A DNA stretch of 64,000 nucleotides from an uncultured Porphyromonas sp. (GTDB lineage Bacteria > Bacteroidota > Bacteroidia > Bacteroidales > Porphyromonadaceae). Location: NCBI RefSeq assembly GCF_900541275.1, contig NZ_UQJH01000002.1:62001-126000 (forward strand), given 5' to 3'. Below the pieces are notes generated by a model that had not been told where the DNA came from, did no database searches, and was given only the letters and a program-made list of their open reading frames with translations. Made by a program: the position numbers and the translations under genes. Positions 16,399-23,601 of the stretch are shown piece after piece; within the stretch, counting starts at the first letter, position 1, and every line of letters begins with the position of its first letter.

Positions 16399-19395
16399 AT
16401 GGATAAGAAAATACTAGCCTTAGTCACGGCAGCCCTCGGCCTCTCTGCCACGGTCGTTGGTCAGGAGCCCACCTCACCGCTGACGCACCTCCTACACGCC
16501 CGTCAGGCGATGTCGCTACAGGCCTACACCGGTGTGGTGGAGAGCCTGGCACCGCTATACAAGGAGACCTGGAGTATGCCCATCATGGGCGAGGAGGCCC
16601 TTTACCTCGATGCCATTGCCCGCAGCTGTATGGGCGCTGAGGAGGCGGACCTTAAGCTCCTCCACTTCATCGAGCAGCATCCTCACAGCGCCCTCTTGCC
16701 CTATGCTCAGAGCCGGCTCGGCGAGTGGTACTACGTGCGGGGAGACTACTCCGGTGCCGTCTACTGGCTGGAGCGAGCAGACGTGTCTGCCCTGCCGGAG
16801 GAGAGAGCGCAGGCGATCGACTACTACCACGCCTACTCTCTGATGAAGACCGGCTCCGAGGAGGCGGCACTCAAGCTCTTCCTCCCGCTGACTTACTCCC
16901 GAGACTTCCACAACGCCGCAGCCTTCTATGGTGGCTACCTCCTCCTCAAGGCCGACCGGGTGAGCGAGGGAGAGAGGCTACTCTCGGGACTCTACAGCAA
17001 TACCACCTACGGCACCGAGGCACTCGCCTATGTGGCTGAGTCACGTCTCTCGCAGGAGGACTTTGAGGGGGCTCTGACACTGGCACAGAGGGGGCTCAAG
17101 AGGGATGCCTCCGAGAGCAGTGCCCGTCACTCCCTCCTCCATACCGCAGGCCTTGCCGCAGCGATGACCGGGCGTATCGACCTCTCCACCGACTACCTGC
17201 GACAGTATATGAGGCAGGCAGAGCAACCGGGGCGGATTGACCTACTTGTCCTCGGGAAAAACCTCTACGAGCTGGGCCACGAGACCGAGGCCATCGGCTA
17301 CCTCACGCGGGTCGATGACGGCACACCCGACTTTATGTCTCAGCTCTCGCACTACTACCTCGGGCTCACTAATCTGAGCAGCGGAAAGAGCAGCAGTGCA
17401 CTTGCGTCCTTTGACCGGGCGGCTGAGATCGACGTCTACGCCCCTCTGACTGAGGATGCACAGTTCAATGGCGCCCTCGCTGCCTATGCCGGGCATCAGG
17501 GACGTCTCGGCGCCGGCACGAAGCGTTTCGCCTCCTATCTCAGGCGTTATCCCACCGGAGCCTACCGCCCCAAGGTGATCACCTACCTCAGTGACGCCTT
17601 CCTCAATGACCCCAAGCGAGCCGATGTACTGCGGGAGATCTCCACTATCAGCCCGCTTCCTCCTGAGCTGAGGAGGGTGAGGGAGAAGGTGAAGCTCGGT
17701 GAGGCCAATCAGTCTCTCGCGGGCGGTGACCTCCGTAAGGCAACCGAGCAGTACGGGCGTATCATCGGGAAGAATGAAGACCCGGAGAGCGTCGCAGAGG
17801 CTTACCTCTGGCGTGGAGAGGCGGCATACCGCAAGGGAGACTACACCGGCGCGATCAGCGATACCCGTGCCTATCTCGACAATCGTCCCGAGAGCCTTAA
17901 GCTCAATCCTCAGGCTTACTACACCTTAGGCTACGCCTACTTCAATAATAAGAGCTACGACCAGGCGAAGAGCGCCTTCCGGTCCTACCTCTCTCAGTCC
18001 ACCCCGTCGACCAATGAGCGCACTGCTGTACTCAATCGCCTCGGCGACATCTCTGTACAGGAGCGCCGACTCAGCGAGGCAGCCGACTACTACGACCAGG
18101 CAGCGCGAGCCGGCGGAGCGGAGTCAGACTACGGCTTCCTCCACCGCGGTATTGTCCTCGGGCTACAGAAGGACTACGAGGGCAAGATCAACCTCCTCTC
18201 CCGCATGCAGCAGACCTTCCCCTACTCCTCGCTCCTTCCGGAGGGCTTCTACGAGCTGGGACAGACCTATAGTATGCTCGACAGACAGTCCCTCGCCCGA
18301 CAGGCGTACGACCGCGTGGTGACCAATTACCCCCGTCACGAGCTGGCCCCCTCTGCCGCAGTGCAGAAGGCTCTCACCTATATGAGTGAGGAGAGCTTCT
18401 CCGAGGCAGCGGATGCCTATGTGGCGGTGATCCGCAGCTACCCCAAGTCCGATGCGGCCAAGACTGCACTGCAGAACCTTAAGGCACTCAGCATCCAGCT
18501 CAATCGCGTGGATGAGTACAATAGCTTAGTCCGCTCCATCGGTGGCTCTGGAGCGATCTCCGACCGCGAGATGGACGAGATGACCTACCTTGCGGCTGAC
18601 AAGATCGTCTCCGAGGGCAAGCCCGCTGAGGCGGTCAAGGCACTTGACGACTATCTGACCCGCTTCCCCGCCGGAGCGTACCTCGACAAGGCCCTCTACA
18701 GCAAGGCGCTAATCCTCTCCTCCAATAAACGGCACAAGGAGGCTACACCGATCCTTGAGCGTCTCGCAGCGATGCAGCTCGAGCCCACGATGAGCCACGA
18801 TGTGCGGCTGCTACTTCTGGAGAATTATGAGCGAAGGGACAACTCCGCCCGGGCAGCCGAGGTCGCCCTCCAGCTCGCCAACGAGAGCAGCACACAGGCC
18901 GACCGCAGCCGCTACATCTCCGCTGCAGCGGCCCACGCGCAGAAGAGCAAGAGCTACGACTTCCTCCTCGCCCTTGCCGATGATGTCTCTCGGAGCAAGT
19001 GGGACCTCACACCACAGACCCGCTCCGAGGTGATGACGGCAGCCGCCACACGGTACGACCAAGTGGGGAAGAAGGACATGGCGCGGCTCTATGCACGGGC
19101 GGTGCTTCAGCTGCCCACCTCTGCCCAGACGACGGCAGCCCGCGTGCTGGTGGCTGAGGAGCTCTTTGAGCAGGGCCAGTTCCAAACGGTCCGCGACCGG
19201 ATGGAGAAGGTAGTCGGCGGACAGTCCGACAGCCGCTACTGGCTTGCACGAGCCATCCTCCTCCTGAGTGACAGCTATGTCCGTCTGGGCGACAAGAGCA
19301 CAGCCAAGACATACCTCGAGAGCCTGCGATCCGGGTACAAGGAGCAGCAGGACGGCATCATCAATCAGATCGATGAGCGTCTCTCACGCCTCTGA
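16399..19395 (+). CDS. Very large exported TPR-repeat protein
   Basis: The start is set at ATG 16399 (MDKKILALVTAALGLSATVVGQ, a signal peptide), giving 998 residues; the upstream extension is not signal-like and overlaps the promoter. The mature protein is almost entirely TPR/Sel1-like helical repeats from about residue 30 to the end, for example AQSRLGEWYYVRGDYSGAVYWLERADV, AYLWRGEAAYRKGDYTGAISDTRAYLDNRP and GFYELGQTYSMLDRQSLARQAYDRVVTNYP, the last resembling YbgF/BamD-type units. Likely a periplasmic or surface-anchored scaffold. It is paired with an outer-membrane barrel gene 46 bp downstream, so the two probably act together. No catalytic motif. Confidence 0.88.
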   Translation: MDKKILALVTAALGLSATVVGQEPTSPLTHLLHARQAMSLQAYTGVVESLAPLYKETWSMPIMGEEALYLDAIARSCMGAEEADLKLLHFIEQHPHSALLPYAQSRLGEWYYVRGDYSGAVYWLERADVSALPEERAQAIDYYHAYSLMKTGSEEAALKLFLPLTYSRDFHNAAAFYGGYLLLKADRVSEGERLLSGLYSNTTYGTEALAYVAESRLSQEDFEGALTLAQRGLKRDASESSARHSLLHTAGLAAAMTGRIDLSTDYLRQYMRQAEQPGRIDLLVLGKNLYELGHETEAIGYLTRVDDGTPDFMSQLSHYYLGLTNLSSGKSSSALASFDRAAEIDVYAPLTEDAQFNGALAAYAGHQGRLGAGTKRFASYLRRYPTGAYRPKVITYLSDAFLNDPKRADVLREISTISPLPPELRRVREKVKLGEANQSLAGGDLRKATEQYGRIIGKNEDPESVAEAYLWRGEAAYRKGDYTGAISDTRAYLDNRPESLKLNPQAYYTLGYAYFNNKSYDQAKSAFRSYLSQSTPSTNERTAVLNRLGDISVQERRLSEAADYYDQAARAGGAESDYGFLHRGIVLGLQKDYEGKINLLSRMQQTFPYSSLLPEGFYELGQTYSMLDRQSLARQAYDRVVTNYPRHELAPSAAVQKALTYMSEESFSEAADAYVAVIRSYPKSDAAKTALQNLKALSIQLNRVDEYNSLVRSIGGSGAISDREMDEMTYLAADKIVSEGKPAEAVKALDDYLTRFPAGAYLDKALYSKALILSSNKRHKEATPILERLAAMQLEPTMSHDVRLLLLENYERRDNSARAAEVALQLANESSTQADRSRYISAAAAHAQKSKSYDFLLALADDVSRSKWDLTPQTRSEVMTAAATRYDQVGKKDMARLYARAVLQLPTSAQTTAARVLVAEELFEQGQFQTVRDRMEKVVGGQSDSRYWLARAILLLSDSYVRLGDKSTAKTYLESLRSGYKEQQDGIINQIDERLSRL

Positions 19396-19441
19396 CTTCA
19401 CCGCACTCATTTTTACCTAAAGAAAGATCCTACCACTACAT

Positions 19442-21307
19442 ATGAAGATCAGACAACTCTTAGTCACGCTCGCAGCTTCGTCAATGCTCCTCGGTCTGAG
19501 CGCCCAGACCCCGGCAGATACGCTCCGCCGGTCTATGACCCTGCAGAGAGCCTACATACCGGAGACCGGTCAGGCAAGGAAGGAGTTTTTCAATCCCCTC
19601 GCTAATCAAACTCCCCGCCAGCTCCATCCGCTGGACTTTGCCCGAAATAGCTACAGCCTGAGTATGAAGGCAAGGCCCCGTCTCTTCACCCCGAGCGATA
19701 ATCTACTCCTCCCGGAGTACGGGAGTCACCACTTCTACGCCCGCCTCTTTGGCGGTTACCCGGTCAAGGCGGGAGGCAATATCGGTGCACACTTCAGGGT
19801 AGGAGACTACGGGACGATCACCGTAGCCCTCGACCACACCTCGCGGCACGCCACGGGGGAGATGGGCAAGCTCGATGCTGCTCCGATCAATGAGACCCAC
19901 GACACGGAGGGGCTGGTGAGATACTCTCAGAAACTACCCGAGAGCGACCGAATGCTGGAGATCGAGGGGTTCGGCTTTGGGCACGCCCACTCACTCTACG
20001 GACACCTGCTGAGCTCAGTGAAGTCAGGCGAGCTGCCGTACCACTTCATCACCGCCACTCCCGAGAAGCCCGAGCTGATGAGCTACTATGGCACGGGACT
20101 TAGCGTCTCCCTCTCACCGGCACCCCTCAGCGCCCTCTCCACTTGGGAGTACAGCCTGAGCGCTACGATCGACTACGGCAATCGCAATGCCGACGTCAAC
20201 GCCCATCGCGAGGGTGAGCCGATCGGGGTCTACATATCCGGGCGGGGCGATGCCCTCCACGCCGGAGTGATGGGGAGCCTCACCTACGGTGCTAAGATCA
20301 ATGACTTCAGGTTTGGCGTCAATGCCGGCTACGAGATCAATCGCTTCTCCCTCGACAAGGAGGTGGCAGGAGGCAAGGCGTCACAGATCATCACCCTCAT
20401 CCCACACTTTGACTACATCATCCCATCGCTCCAGGTGCGGGCGGGGGTAAAGGTGCAGCTCCCCACTATGGGTGCCAAGCAACTACTCATCACCCCCGAT
20501 GTGCTGCTCCGCTGGCGGATGCACGACAAAGCCTCGCTCCTACTCTCCGCCACCGGAGGCATGACGATGCTCTCGATGCGCGACCTCTACCGGATAAATA
20601 GGTATGCCGATCCGATGAGCATCTCGCGCGGCATCGAGTCCTCGACCTACGATGTCTCCCTCGGGCTGGAGCTGGGCTCTTGGAACGGCTTTGCCCTCGA
20701 CCTCAGGGGCGGGTATGCCGACTACAGAGACTTCTACGACTTCGCAAGTAAGAGCGCCTCCACCCCCACACCGGAGGGCTATGAGGGAGAGCCCTATGCC
20801 GAGGTGGCACTCTTTGACCTTCGCAATCTCGGTTCGGTCCGTCACGGCTACTTCAGCCTCGGTGCCCGCTATAAGGGAGCGGAGGGGATTAGCGGTTCGC
20901 TCGGTGTGAAGTACAATCACTTTGCCCGCCCGGCACTCACAGAGGAGGAGAGCTCTAAGCCTGATCACGAGCTGATGGAGAGCATCCTCGGCAGACCCGC
21001 TCTCGAGCTGACGGCAGACCTCACCTACAGCCCGATCAAGGACCTGACACTGAGTGCCAATTTCCTCGGCTTGGGAGGGATCAAGATGCAGCAGCTACTC
21101 CCGAGGGACATTGTCCGTGAGGGAGAGGAGATGGTCTACACCCTACCCTTCACCACCAAGCTTGATGCTCAGGTCTCCTACAAGGTGCTGAAGAACCTTG
21201 GGCTCTCACTCACGGTGGAGAATCTCCTCAATCAGAAGATCCAGCGCTGGAGCCACTACTACAGCCCCGGCATAGGCGTCTACGGCAGCATCACCCTCGA
21301 GCTGTAG
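19442..21307 (+). CDS. Outer-membrane beta-barrel, TonB-receptor-like C-terminus without plug
   Basis: A protein of 621 residues with signal peptide MKIRQLLVTLAASSMLLGLSAQ. The mature protein lacks the TonB-dependent receptor plug and carboxypeptidase-like domains and consists of alternating amphipathic strands. The end (KVLKNLGLSLTVENLLNQKIQRWSHYYSPG followed by SITLEL) is the terminal strand style of TonB-dependent receptors. It follows the 998-residue TPR protein in an apparent operon, suggesting a barrel/TPR complex at the outer membrane. Substrate unknown. Confidence 0.8.
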   Translation: MKIRQLLVTLAASSMLLGLSAQTPADTLRRSMTLQRAYIPETGQARKEFFNPLANQTPRQLHPLDFARNSYSLSMKARPRLFTPSDNLLLPEYGSHHFYARLFGGYPVKAGGNIGAHFRVGDYGTITVALDHTSRHATGEMGKLDAAPINETHDTEGLVRYSQKLPESDRMLEIEGFGFGHAHSLYGHLLSSVKSGELPYHFITATPEKPELMSYYGTGLSVSLSPAPLSALSTWEYSLSATIDYGNRNADVNAHREGEPIGVYISGRGDALHAGVMGSLTYGAKINDFRFGVNAGYEINRFSLDKEVAGGKASQIITLIPHFDYIIPSLQVRAGVKVQLPTMGAKQLLITPDVLLRWRMHDKASLLLSATGGMTMLSMRDLYRINRYADPMSISRGIESSTYDVSLGLELGSWNGFALDLRGGYADYRDFYDFASKSASTPTPEGYEGEPYAEVALFDLRNLGSVRHGYFSLGARYKGAEGISGSLGVKYNHFARPALTEEESSKPDHELMESILGRPALELTADLTYSPIKDLTLSANFLGLGGIKMQQLLPRDIVREGEEMVYTLPFTTKLDAQVSYKVLKNLGLSLTVENLLNQKIQRWSHYYSPGIGVYGSITLEL

Positions 21308-21330
21308 GCCTTCAGGGCAAGAAATGAAGC

Positions 21331-21367
21331 AAGGGCTGACTCCGTGATACGGGGTCAGCCCTTTTTT
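21331..21367. terminator. Bidirectional terminator between convergent genes
   Basis: AAGGGCTGACTCC pairs with GGGGTCAGCCCTT around GTGATAC and is followed by TTTTT. It lies 23 bp past the barrel gene and upstream of the convergent exonuclease gene end. Confidence 0.9.
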
Positions 21368-21419
21368 CATTCCCTCCGACCGACAATTACCGGAGAATGT
21401 TGCACGAAGTGCCATTCTC

Positions 21420-21440
21420 GCACATTTGTTTCAAATGTGC
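21420..21440. repeat. Perfect 9-bp hairpin next to the 107-bp repeat
   Basis: GCACATTTG-TTT-CAAATGTGC, a perfect stem with a 3-nt loop. It is preceded by GCACGAAGTGC and followed by the GCACGAAGG end of the palindromic repeat, so it is probably part of the same composite repeat. Confidence 0.6.
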
Positions 21441-21449
21441 TGAGACTTT

Positions 21450-21556
21450 GCACGAAGGATGAGATGCAAGGCGCTGAGGATGAGGTCGAAGGGAGCGTAC
21501 TCACGTACGTGACCGAGACCGAATTCCGAAAGCAACGCAGCAGATCGCCTTCGTGC
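21450..21556. repeat. 107-bp palindromic intergenic repeat
   Basis: The ends are inverted copies of GCACGAAGG (21450-21458 and 21548-21556) and the centre has the perfect 12-bp palindrome TCACGTACGTGA (21501-21512). In one frame it reads as GSVLTYVTETEFRKQRSRS, a peptide that I recall turning up widely in spurious Bacteroidales ORFs, which points to a dispersed DNA repeat, not a gene. It sits in the convergent gap between the barrel gene and the exonuclease gene. Confidence 0.6.
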
Positions 21557-21584
21557 AACAGTCTCTATCGATCGACAGGCAGCG

Positions 21585-22076
21585 TCACAGTATCTCTCTT
21601 GCTATCCAGGCACACGCCTCCGCATCAGCCAGGGCGTGGTGATGATTTCTCAGGTGATACCCACACGCCTCAGCCACAGTCTGCAGCTGGTGGTCCTCCA
21701 AGCAGGGGAGCACACGCCGAGCGACACAGAGGGTGTCGTAAAAGTCATAGTCCGGATACTCCATACGATAGGTCCGAAAGGCAGCCCTCAGGCAACTCTC
21801 GTCGAAGGGTCTGTTGTGAGCCACCAGGGGCAGGCCCTCTATCAGAGGCTCCACCTGCGACCACACGTAGGGGAAGACCTCAGCCTCGTCCGTATCGCGG
21901 TGACACAGGCCATGCACCTGAGAGCACCAGTAGCTGTAGTAATTAGGCTCCGGCTGCACGAGAGAGTAAAAGGAGTCGACGATCTCGCCCCCTCGGACCA
22001 CAACGACCCCGACGGCGCATATGGATGACCGCTCACTATTGGCGGTCTCAAAGTCTATTGCGGCAAAGTCTCTCAT
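21585..22076 (-). CDS. DEDDh-type 3'-5' exonuclease (DnaQ/epsilon-like)
   Basis: A protein of 163 residues. Exo I is DFETANS (Asp8, Glu10), Exo II is HNRPFDESCL (Asp92), and Exo III is HHALADAEACA (His147, Asp151), so all acidic ligands and the general-base histidine are present. The protein is a single nuclease domain with no BRCT or polymerase fusion, so it could serve in DNA proofreading, repair or RNA trimming; which one is not decidable. It stands alone, convergent with the barrel gene. A -7-like box lies about 260 bp upstream, implying a possible long leader. Confidence 0.92.
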   Translation of the reverse strand: MRDFAAIDFETANSERSSICAVGVVVVRGGEIVDSFYSLVQPEPNYYSYWCSQVHGLCHRDTDEAEVFPYVWSQVEPLIEGLPLVAHNRPFDESCLRAAFRTYRMEYPDYDFYDTLCVARRVLPCLEDHQLQTVAEACGYHLRNHHHALADAEACAWIAREIL

Positions 22077-22169
22077 AAGACATCTCTACAGATTAGTTCT
22101 ATCACAGTGGGGTACCCATATATAGCCAAAGCTATCCATTTATTTAGACATTTCACCTCCAGATGTCGT

Positions 22170-22345
22170 CGGGGTGGTGCATGAGGATCATACAGAAACC
22201 CCTTCGGATGACCGCGAAGAGCTAGGCTAAGAAGCACCCGTCACAGATGTCCGCGTAATTACCAGATAGCCAAGGGGTCCCAACTCCGACGACCCGTGGA
22301 ATATGTGTCACGCACCATCCCAATTACGAGCGCCTTGCAAAGGTA
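22170..22345 (-). promoter_or_regulatory. Possible promoter and structured long leader of the exonuclease gene
   Basis: On the minus strand TACCTTTG (22345-22338) is followed by about 255 nt before the exonuclease ATG. The leader holds complementary blocks: GGTGCGTGA with TCATGCACC, GTCGTCGG with CCGACGAC (crossing, pseudoknot-like) and CGTAATT with AATTACG. The outer blocks also resemble a decayed member of the AGGGGTGACGC inverted-repeat family, so mobile-element debris is an equally good reading. No -33 box was found. Confidence 0.3.
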
Positions 22346-22375
22346 TGTCTATCAGCGCGATGCGGACCCCTCGAT

Positions 22376-22457
22376 CTAATACCGATATTAGAGTTGTCTA
22401 ATACCGATATTAGAGAATTCTTTTACCGGTATTAGACTTCTCTAATATCGGTAAAAG
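22376..22457. repeat. 22-bp-period palindromic array, four units
   Basis: Units start at 22376, 22398, 22420 and 22442, exactly 22 bp apart: CTAATACCGATATTAG twice, then CTTTTACCGGTATTAG, then CTAATATCGGTAAAAG. Units 3 and 4 are reverse complements apart from one G-T type difference. The unusual CTTTTA arm of unit 3 is matched by a TAAAAG arm in unit 4, as expected if the two units pair or were copied as an inverted pair. Confidence 0.92.
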
Positions 22458-22970
22458 AATTATCCGAAAGCGCCCCCGATGGAAGGGCAATGTTTGGGTG
22501 GGAGAGACGCAGAAGGGATTCACAAGAAACAGTCAGCAGTCCCAGGATGTCGTCTCCAGGTCTATTGGTGGCAGCATTAGAAATCCATCAGGCACCGCCA
22601 TACGCATCCCCGAGGACACCTTCCCCCATAGACATGACCAAGACAAACACTACTTGGGAAAGGTTACACTCAACTGACGATCCCCGGGAGAGCTCCGATG
22701 CCGGGAGGTGTCAGAGAGTTGGGTTCTCTTGAGTGGGGCTATGGTTGCGCATCAGACTTTTTATACCTTTGGGATGAAGAGACGATCCGGGCGTACGGAT
22801 GGAAAGGGCGCCATCCTCTCCGGAGTCAGCAACTGCCTCCGGAGGCAGTATGAGGAATTGCCCGCCCTCACGCTCGGAGAGTCTCTTCTTCATTTTTTTG
22901 ACTAAGAAGACACACCTCTCCCTTTCCGCTCAGATACAGGACACCAAGGTCAAGCTTTTGACCAAGTGTA
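22458..22970. other. Gene-free stretch without recognisable feature
   Basis: No open frame here has a credible start or family sequence, and the repeat families of the window are not clearly present. A TACCTTTG at about 22760 resembles a -7 box (TTTTTATACCTTTGGG) but no gene or terminator follows. It may be decayed element or gene remnant. Confidence 0.5.
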
Positions 22971-23396
22971 AGGGGTGACGCTTTGGGCTTGATAGCAGGC
23001 TTAAGTTGCGACACCCTGGCGGGGTTGCGGGGAGGGGGATCCTGCTCGGCGACCCGCAAGGGGTCGAGGGGGATAGAGGTGGATCTCGGCACATCGGTCA
23101 CCGCTTCGCGGATGACCGATGCCTATGGAGCGAGCACCCCTGCCGGGGTGCCACACAAGTTGCTTGCCTAACTGGTAAGTGCGACACCCTGGCGGGGTCG
23201 TAGATTAAGAGAAGGCGTCCTCTCCCGCACTCTTCAACACTTCGTGCCTCGGCTTGGGGCTATGGAGCGATGATCCCTCAGGGACTACGCCCCTACGGGA
23301 TCGACAGTCGGGAGCATCAAGAGGGATTGATCGACGGGATTGCAATGCGACAGGTATTATCACTTCTTTGCAGTATAGCTCAAGAGCGTCACCCCT
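22971..23396. mobile_element. Non-autonomous element, copy B, with 12-bp terminal inverted repeats
   Basis: The left end AGGGGTGACGCTTTGGGC (22971-22988) and the reverse complement of the right end AGGGGTGACGCTCTTGAG (23379-23396) agree perfectly for 12 bp. Inside are two direct copies of TGCGACACCCTGGCGGGG (23007-23024 and 23180-23197) and several GC-rich palindromes such as GACCCGCAAGGGGTC. No coding sequence longer than a spurious frame. No clear target duplication flanks it. Confidence 0.65.
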
Positions 23397-23466
23397 GATA
23401 GCACCCTCTGATATGCCGACCCTAACAGTGATTCACAAAACCATCGCAAAACATTTAATAATTTAT

Positions 23467-23474
23467 TATCTTTG
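23467..23474 (+). promoter_or_regulatory. -7 element upstream of the first susC
   Basis: TATCTTTG in an AT-rich patch (AACATTTAATAATTTATTATC), matching TAnnTTTG. No clear -33. It implies an untranslated leader of roughly 120 nt before the susC ATG at 23602. Confidence 0.5.
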
Positions 23475-23601
23475 CTACGTGAGCAGGAGGTAAAGCCATA
23501 CTCCTCTACCCCGCTCCTCGAGAGTTACGCATGAGCGACGACTGCACCGGTAAGGTGTCGAAGCTCTTGACCACGAACCTTTTATAATCACAAGTGACAG
23601 C

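Noticed and set aside
22376..22457. CRISPR array
   Set aside because: Repeat unit is only 16 bp with 6-bp spacers, at most four units, palindromic and dispersed over five loci; no cas gene is in the window.
22726..22905. Promoter and gene at the TACCTTTG near 22760
   Set aside because: The -7-like box is followed by no open frame with a credible product and no terminator.
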